Part shown: positions 58,490-64,000 of the stretch, one piece after another | How positions within the stretch are numbered: position 1 is the first letter of the stretch | Layout of the letters: each line of letters begins with the position of its first letter | Assembly: GCA_037039925.1 (NCBI GenBank) | Contig: JAXRKP010001121.1 | Span: forward strand, 65,001-129,000 | Source of the DNA: Doris montereyensis | Lineage: Eukaryota > Mollusca > Gastropoda > Nudibranchia > Dorididae | DNA length: 64,000 nucleotides | Direction of reading: 5' to 3' | Notes under the pieces: model-generated | The model's database searches: none | What the model was told of the DNA's origin: nothing | The model's input: the letters and a program-made list of their open reading frames with translations, nothing else | Position numbers and translations under genes: made by a program

Positions 58490-59660
58490 CACACCTCAAC
58501 TCTACTGCATGTTTCCTTCTCTTCCACACCTCATCTCTTCTTCTTCTTCACTCTGTCACACGGGTCTCTTCTTCATGGTTCTGCCTCTGTCACTTCTTCA
58601 GTTCTACTGCTTTGTTCTACCTCTGTCACACTTTTCTTCCACTGAATGGTTCTTCTGTCGCACACTCATCTCTCTTGCTTGGTTCTACTTCGGTCACACC
58701 CCATCTCTACTGCATGGTTCTACCTCTGTCACACCACATCTCTACTGCATGGTTCTACCTCTGTGAATTCCCCATCTACTGCATGGTTCTAAAAAACTTC
58801 ACACACTATCTCTACTGCTTCTGGTTCTACCTCTGTCACACCCTTCTTCTACTCTTCTGGTTCTACTTCTGTCACACCTCATCTCTACTGCATGGTTTCT
58901 CTGATCCACACCTGATCTCTACTGCATGGTTCCGCCTCTGTCACATCCCCATCTCTACTGCATGGTTCCACCTCTGTCACACCCATTCTTGTTCTTCTTA
59001 GTTCTTCTCTGTTCACTCTTCTTCTGCATGGTTAGCCTCTGTCACTTCATCTCTACATGAAAATGGTTCCGCCTCTGTCACACCTTCATCTTTACTTCAT
59101 TCTTCTTCTTCTTCTTCATCTCTACTGCATGGTTCTACCTCTGTTCACACCATCTCTTCTGAATGGTTCTACCTCTTCACACTCATCTCTACTGGGTGGT
59201 TCTGCTTCTGTCACCTTCATCTGACTGCATGGTTCTACCTCATTCACACCATCTCAACTGAACTGGTTCTTCCTCTGTTCATTCATCTCTTCTAAAATTG
59301 TTCTACCTTCTTCACACCTATCTCTAATTGCATGGTTCTACCTCTTCAGGCTCATCATTCTAAAAATGGTTCCGCTTTTTCTGTCTTCACTTCATCTTCT
59401 AAAATGGTTCTGCCTCTTGTCACATCTTCATCTCTACTTCATGGGAAGCCTCTGTCTCATTCATCTTCTACAGTAAAATTGTTAGGCATTCTTCACACCT
59501 CATCTCTCTGGAAGGTTCCTTCTTCTTCCTCATCTTCTACTGCATGGTTCTTCCTCTTCTTCAGGCATCTTCTTCTGAAATGAGTTCTTCCTCTGTCTTC
59601 ATCTTCTTCTTCTGGTTCTTCATGCTTCTCAGTCAAACTTCTTTCTCTACTTCATTCAGG
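58490..59660. repeat. ~34-bp minisatellite degraded by CTT insertions
   Basis: Units CATCTCTACTGCATGGTTCT + ACCTCTGTCACACC are clear at 58680-58990 and increasingly broken by CTTCTTCTT pieces after that. Plus-strand frames up to 184 codons are spurious. Confidence 0.85.
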
Positions 59661-60526
59661 CCTCTTCTTCTTCTTCTTCTTCTTTTCTTTTCGTTTCTTC
59701 TTCTGTTTCTTCTTTCTTGGGTTTTCTTCTTCTTTTCTGCTTCTTCTTAAACTTCTTCTCCTTCTTAAGTTTCTTATGTTCAACTTCCTCTGGTTCTTCT
59801 TCATTCCTTCTTCTTCTTCTTCTTCTTCTTTTCTTCTCGATCATTCTTCTTCAACATTCAAATGGCTAGCTTCTTCTTCAGTTTTCCTGACTTGACCCAT
59901 TGGATAGCAACGTTCTTCTTCTTCAACTTGAACTTGCTTCTACAGTCATTCAGGATCGCCTTCTTCTTCTTCTTCTTCTTCTTCTTCTTCTACCACAATT
60001 TATGATGTATGCCGAGAAAACTTAGGGCTTCTTAGACCTTCTTACACTACGCCTTCCATCTTTTTCTTTGTGTCAATGTCTTGAATTCTGACTTCTAATA
60101 AATATAGGTCAAGCATTGAAATTGGATCTTCTTCTTCTTCATCTTCTTCTTCGTCTCCTTTTATTCAATCTTTATTCTTCCTGAAAACAATTTGATAACT
60201 TCTGCTTCTTCAATTTTTCTGCTTCTTCTTCTTCTTTTTCTAAATTCTTCTTCTTATCTTTATGTTTCCTTCTTAGGCTATTTGATAACTTATTGCTTTA
60301 TTCAATTTTTCTGAAAAGAAATTGCATTTGATAAAAAGATTGCTTTTCTTCAATCTTCTGAAAAACTTCTTCTTCTTCTTCTTAAATTCTTATTATTTTT
60401 ACAGTGGAAAATTTTATTTGATAACTTATTGCTTTATTCAATTTTTCTTCTTCTTCTTCTTCTTCTTCTTCTAATAATCTTAAAATTAGCTATTTGATCT
60501 TCTTATTGGACAATTCAATCGTTCTG

Positions 60527-60557
<31 letters not shown>

Positions 60558-61420
60558 CTGTTTCCTATCCATTCTTAAAATTTAGCTTCTTCCCACTTCT
60601 TGATAACTTCTTCTTCTTTTTCTATATTCAATCAGCCTTCCCACACACACACATTTTCTTCTTCTTCTTTTGTTCGAAAGGATTCTTCTTCTTCTTCTAT
60701 TTGATAACTTCTTCTTTATTCAATCGTTATGTTTAAAATTTAGCTATTTGATCTTCTTGTTGCTTTATTCAATCATTATACCTTCAAAATTTAGCTAATC
60801 TTTGAAAAGCCTTAAAGACACAATGTCTTGGTTTGAATTCAATCGTTATGTTTAATTTTCCAAAATCCCTCTTGAATAATAATTTGTTTCTTTTCTTCTT
60901 CATTCAATCTTCTTCTTCTTCTTCTAGCTATTTGACTTCTTCTTCTTCTTCTTCTTCTTCTTCGTCCACTTCAAAATTTCTTCTTCTGAATTCTTCTTCT
61001 TCTTCTTCTTGTCATCTTTTCTTCTTTTCTTATTTGATAACTTCTTCTTTACTTCAATCGTTCTTTTCAATTCTTCTTTTCTTCTTCTTCTTCTCCATAT
61101 TCTTCAAAGGTTATGTTTATCTTTCTTCTTCTTTGATGACTTATCGCTTTTATTGTTCCTTTTTCATTAATCTAAAAACAAGCGAACTTAATGTTCTTTT
61201 CTTCTTCTTCTTCTTCTTCAATTTGTTCTTTTCAACGGAAAATTCGACTTGACAGACATCTTCTTCTTCTTCTTCTTCTTCTTTTCAAACCACATTTTCT
61301 TAGAGCTTCTTCTTCAAAGGGAACATTCTGAGAATGACATATCATGAATTATAACCATTAAATTTTGGTCATAATATTATTTAACTCGGGTTAACTTTAT
61401 TGTTCTTCTTCTTCTTCGCC
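59660..61420. repeat. CTT-rich region over a ~48-bp AT-rich repeat
   Basis: CTTCTTCTT runs alternate with copies of AATTTAGCTATTTGATAACT + TATTGCTTTATTCAATCGTT + ATGTTTAA, seen best at 60270-60860. The CTT runs seem to replace parts of the units. Possible sequencing artefact. Confidence 0.75.
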
Positions 61421-61554
61421 AGCTCTTACCAATTACCCTTCTTCTCAAAGCTTCTTCAAAGCTAGATTCGACGTTTGTTGTTTAAAAAGACTAACAGTGA
61501 GTTTCATCTACTTCTTGGTAGGTAGCATGTTTTCATTTCTTAACCACTAGGCCA

Positions 61555-61865
61555 TTGGTGCCGATGCAGTGGTCACGGGTTCAATACCCATAGTGGCCAA
61601 GATTGTTTCTATCTATTCCTTTTGTACATGTTGGTCGATTCATCTCGTCTTTGTTCAAATCAGTTTTAATGGATATGTAATGTCAGTTCTTTGGGAAAGG
61701 CACTCGGCATGCATTTACCATTTACTTCATCCAGGTGCAAATGGGTACAAGCACTAACTTCTTCTTCTTCTTCTTTTGACAATATGCGTCAGATTATCAT
61801 CCTGTGCAGGAAGTGATTATTTTCAACCTAATCCATTGCAATATAAAAACGACGAAAAACTTCTT
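61555..61865 (+). mobile_element. SINE-C head joined to SINE-B tail
   Basis: 61555-61660 has GGTGCCGATGCAGTGGTCAC, GGGTTCAATACCCATAGTGG and CATCTCGTCTTTGTTC (SINE-C). 61690-61865 has TTTGGGAAAGGCACTCGGCA, CCAGGTGCAAATGGGTACAA and GTGATTATTTTCAACC (SINE-B), with a CTT run inside. Confidence 0.6.
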
Positions 61866-61994
61866 CTTCTCTTCTGGCTGTAATTACTTAAATTGTTTTG
61901 TTTTAGATAGCTACCATTAGGGATTGTGAACCATTTGATGACGTTCATCTTGAATTTCCCATGACTGGAGCAATAATGACGGTACGCTCTGTTT

Positions 61995-62318
61995 GTCTCT
62001 CTGTCTCTCTGTCTCTCTGTCTCTCTGTCTCTGTCTCTTTCTCTCTCTCTCTACTTCTTCTCTTTCTGTCTCTGTCTCTGTCTCTCTGTCTCTCTCTCTC
62101 AGCAAGATTGTTCTCTCTCTCTCTCTTCTCTCTCTCTTCTCTTCTCTTCTTCTTCATCTTCTTCTTCTCTCTTAGTCCCTATCTCTCTCTCTCTCTCTCT
62201 TCTTCTTCTCTTCTTCTCTCAGTTCATCTCAAGATTCTTAGTATAGATCTCTTTCTCTTCTTCTTCTTCAATTCTTCTTCTTCTAGCAAGATTCTTCTTC
62301 TATCTATATATATCTTCT

Positions 62319-62377
<59 letters not shown>

Positions 62378-62467
62378 TCTGTCTGAATCTTCTTCTCTCT
62401 TCTGTCTCTCTCTGTCTGTCTCTCTCTCTCTCTCAGATCTCTCTCCTCTCTCTTCTCTCTCTAAAAA

Positions 62468-62511
<44 letters not shown>

Positions 62512-62550
62512 GATCTCTCTCTCTCTCTCTCTATATCTCTCCCCCTCTCT

Positions 62551-62602
<52 letters not shown>

Positions 62603-62743
62603 AACATACAACAAATCTCTCTCCATGGAGTGACCAACAACGAAATACATCTGAAAGAAAATAGAGATATAACATAATCTTCTCTGTCTCTTTGTCTATC
62701 TATCTCCCTCTCTCTGATTTAGAGGGACTCTCTCTTCTTCTTC

Positions 62744-62793
<50 letters not shown>

Positions 62794-62810
62794 GTCTGTC
62801 TCTCTGTCTG

Positions 62811-62859
<49 letters not shown>

Positions 62860-62923
62860 CCTCTCTTGTCTTTCTTTCCTGACTCTCTCTCTCTCTCTCT
62901 CGCCCTCCCTCCCTCTCTCTCTC

Positions 62924-63007
<84 letters not shown>

Positions 63008-63040
63008 GCAATGGAGGCGATGACTCTCTCTCTCACTCTC
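61995..63040. repeat. Large (CT)n tract with CTT and CTGT pieces
   Basis: More than 1 kb of near-pure pyrimidine on the plus strand, with only short unique islands (62610-62680). Ser/Leu and Arg/Glu frames here are spurious. Confidence 0.96.
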
Positions 63041-63149
63041 AAGTTTACCACTGATGATAAGCAGACTTTGATTTAATTAAGATTTACCCACATCTAACAT
63101 TAAGGTGATGTCGGAAATTTTAGTATGATCTCGTATTAAAAGTTTCCCA

Positions 63150-63230
63150 GACTATCTTGTAAACAGCCAAGGGATCCCTAACGTCCACATAGCGTTAAGA
63201 TTTGCATAGGGACCTCAATTGGACCTTCAT
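63150..63230 (-). mobile_element. SINE-A fragment
   Basis: TTGTAAACAGCCAAGGGATC then CCTAACGTCCAC, the antisense amplified segment of SINE-A, as a single copy. Confidence 0.5.
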
Positions 63231-63337
63231 GCAAATGAGTATCAGGGTTATGGATCACGTCAATAATAATAATATTAGCACCTGTCAGTGTCACGGTTAA
63301 TGGTATAAAACCCGGGTTAAGCTCCGTCTTTATGATT

Positions 63338-63672
63338 AGGGGGAGAGGTAGTCCAGAGGCAAGGTGTCGTGCCTCTCAATGAAAAAGGTAGTGGGTTCTT
63401 CCCGCCAACGATTGAAACATTTTTCTCGAGTTTTTCGATTAAAATCTACCCGCCCCCTCCTCCCTGATCCAGGTAAGTGGATCAACAGCTAGTCCCATCG
63501 GAAACGGATGCTAAAAAAGGAGATTCGTGTGCAGATCAAACTTCTCTGTGCACGTTAAAGATTCCTTGTCTGTTTACAGGGCAGTCCCGGCAAAATAAAA
63601 AATCTAACAAAACCCCGAAGATCACCTTAGTTGTGGATTATGGGTAAATCAAATCAAATCAAATCAAATAAC
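63338..63672 (+). mobile_element. SINE-A, fullest copy, (ATCAA)n tail
   Basis: GGTAGTCCAGAGGCAAGGTG, CTCGAGTTTTTCGATTAAAA, CAGCTAGTCCCATCGGAAAC, TCTGTGCACGTTAAAGATTC, CTGTTTACAGGGCAGTCCCG, GAAGATCACCTTAGTTGTGG, then ATCAAATCAAATCAAAT. Best reference for the family in this window. Confidence 0.8.
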
Positions 63673-63679
63673 AAAAATA

Positions 63680-64000
63680 TGGGTAGGAGGAAATGATGGC
63701 AATGGTAACAATTTTTTTATAAGTTTAGCTTATCAGACTTGAAATAGCGAGGCCATGGGTTTTGATAAAGGAAATCCCACGTCTGGTATTGCAAAATGTG
63801 ATCTCTGGGAAAGTCCCTCAGCATGTAACATCCACACAAAGCCTGACAGATCAAGGAGTATTAGCATCAACAAGAGCACAAAATCCTGTGACAGACTAGA
63901 ACTCGTCAAATACAGGGTTTTTTCATCGATGTATTGTTATTGCTTCTGCTCTACAGGCCGAAACGGTTTCAAAGTCTGATTTCGCAAAAAAAAATTATAA
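63680..64000. other. No gene recognised
   Basis: A weak SINE-B-like run (TCTCTGGGAAAGTCCCTCAG near 63800) is present; otherwise nothing supported. Confidence 0.4.

Noticed and set aside
58447..59001. 184-codon ORF with repeated STAWFYLCHT
   Set aside because: Repeat-derived frame in a 34-bp array with CTT artefacts.

Overview
This is a eukaryotic (animal) genomic window with one recognisable host gene, a complete coding set of insulin-degrading enzyme (IDE, M16A zinc metallopeptidase). It lies on the minus strand and is split into 28 coding exons between 53343 (start codon) and 19375 (end of stop codon). The protein model is about 981 residues and aligns without net slippage to human IDE from its internal Met42, so catalytic residues keep exact register. 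Many short exons, long repeat-filled introns, tRNA-derived SINEs, LINEs and transposon relics point to an invertebrate. A gastropod mollusc is my guess from general repeat style, not from a diagnostic marker.

Layout. 1-9.6 kb: a broken transposase-like ORF, two LINE fragments, and about 6.5 kb of related 44-49 bp satellites. 9.6-19.2 kb: microsatellites, minisatellites, SINEs and a 1.04 kb terminal-inverted-repeat element with a 6-bp target duplication. 19.4-53.4 kb: IDE exons; nearly every intron carries its own tandem array plus SINE copies, and two introns carry piggyBac-like TTAA elements. 53.6-56.2 kb: a LINE with endonuclease and reverse transcriptase but an internal deletion, then a SINE. 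57.2-63.0 kb: very long CT and CTT tracts riddling other repeats, probably partly a basecalling artefact. 63.0-64 kb: SINE.

The main biological pattern is that new minisatellites appear to be born from pieces of older sequence. Arrays grow out of internal segments of three SINE families (A, C, D), out of a LINE tail, and out of two IDE exon-intron borders. One of these (28.8-29.35 kb) has copied the 5' splice site of an IDE exon several times downstream of the true site.

The main caution is quality. Ten of the 28 IDE exons need a 1- or 2-base correction to keep frame, mostly in homopolymers, with no substitution-type stop codon. Together with the CTT tracts this looks like uncorrected long-read error rather than a dead gene.

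SINE names A to F are labels made for this window only.
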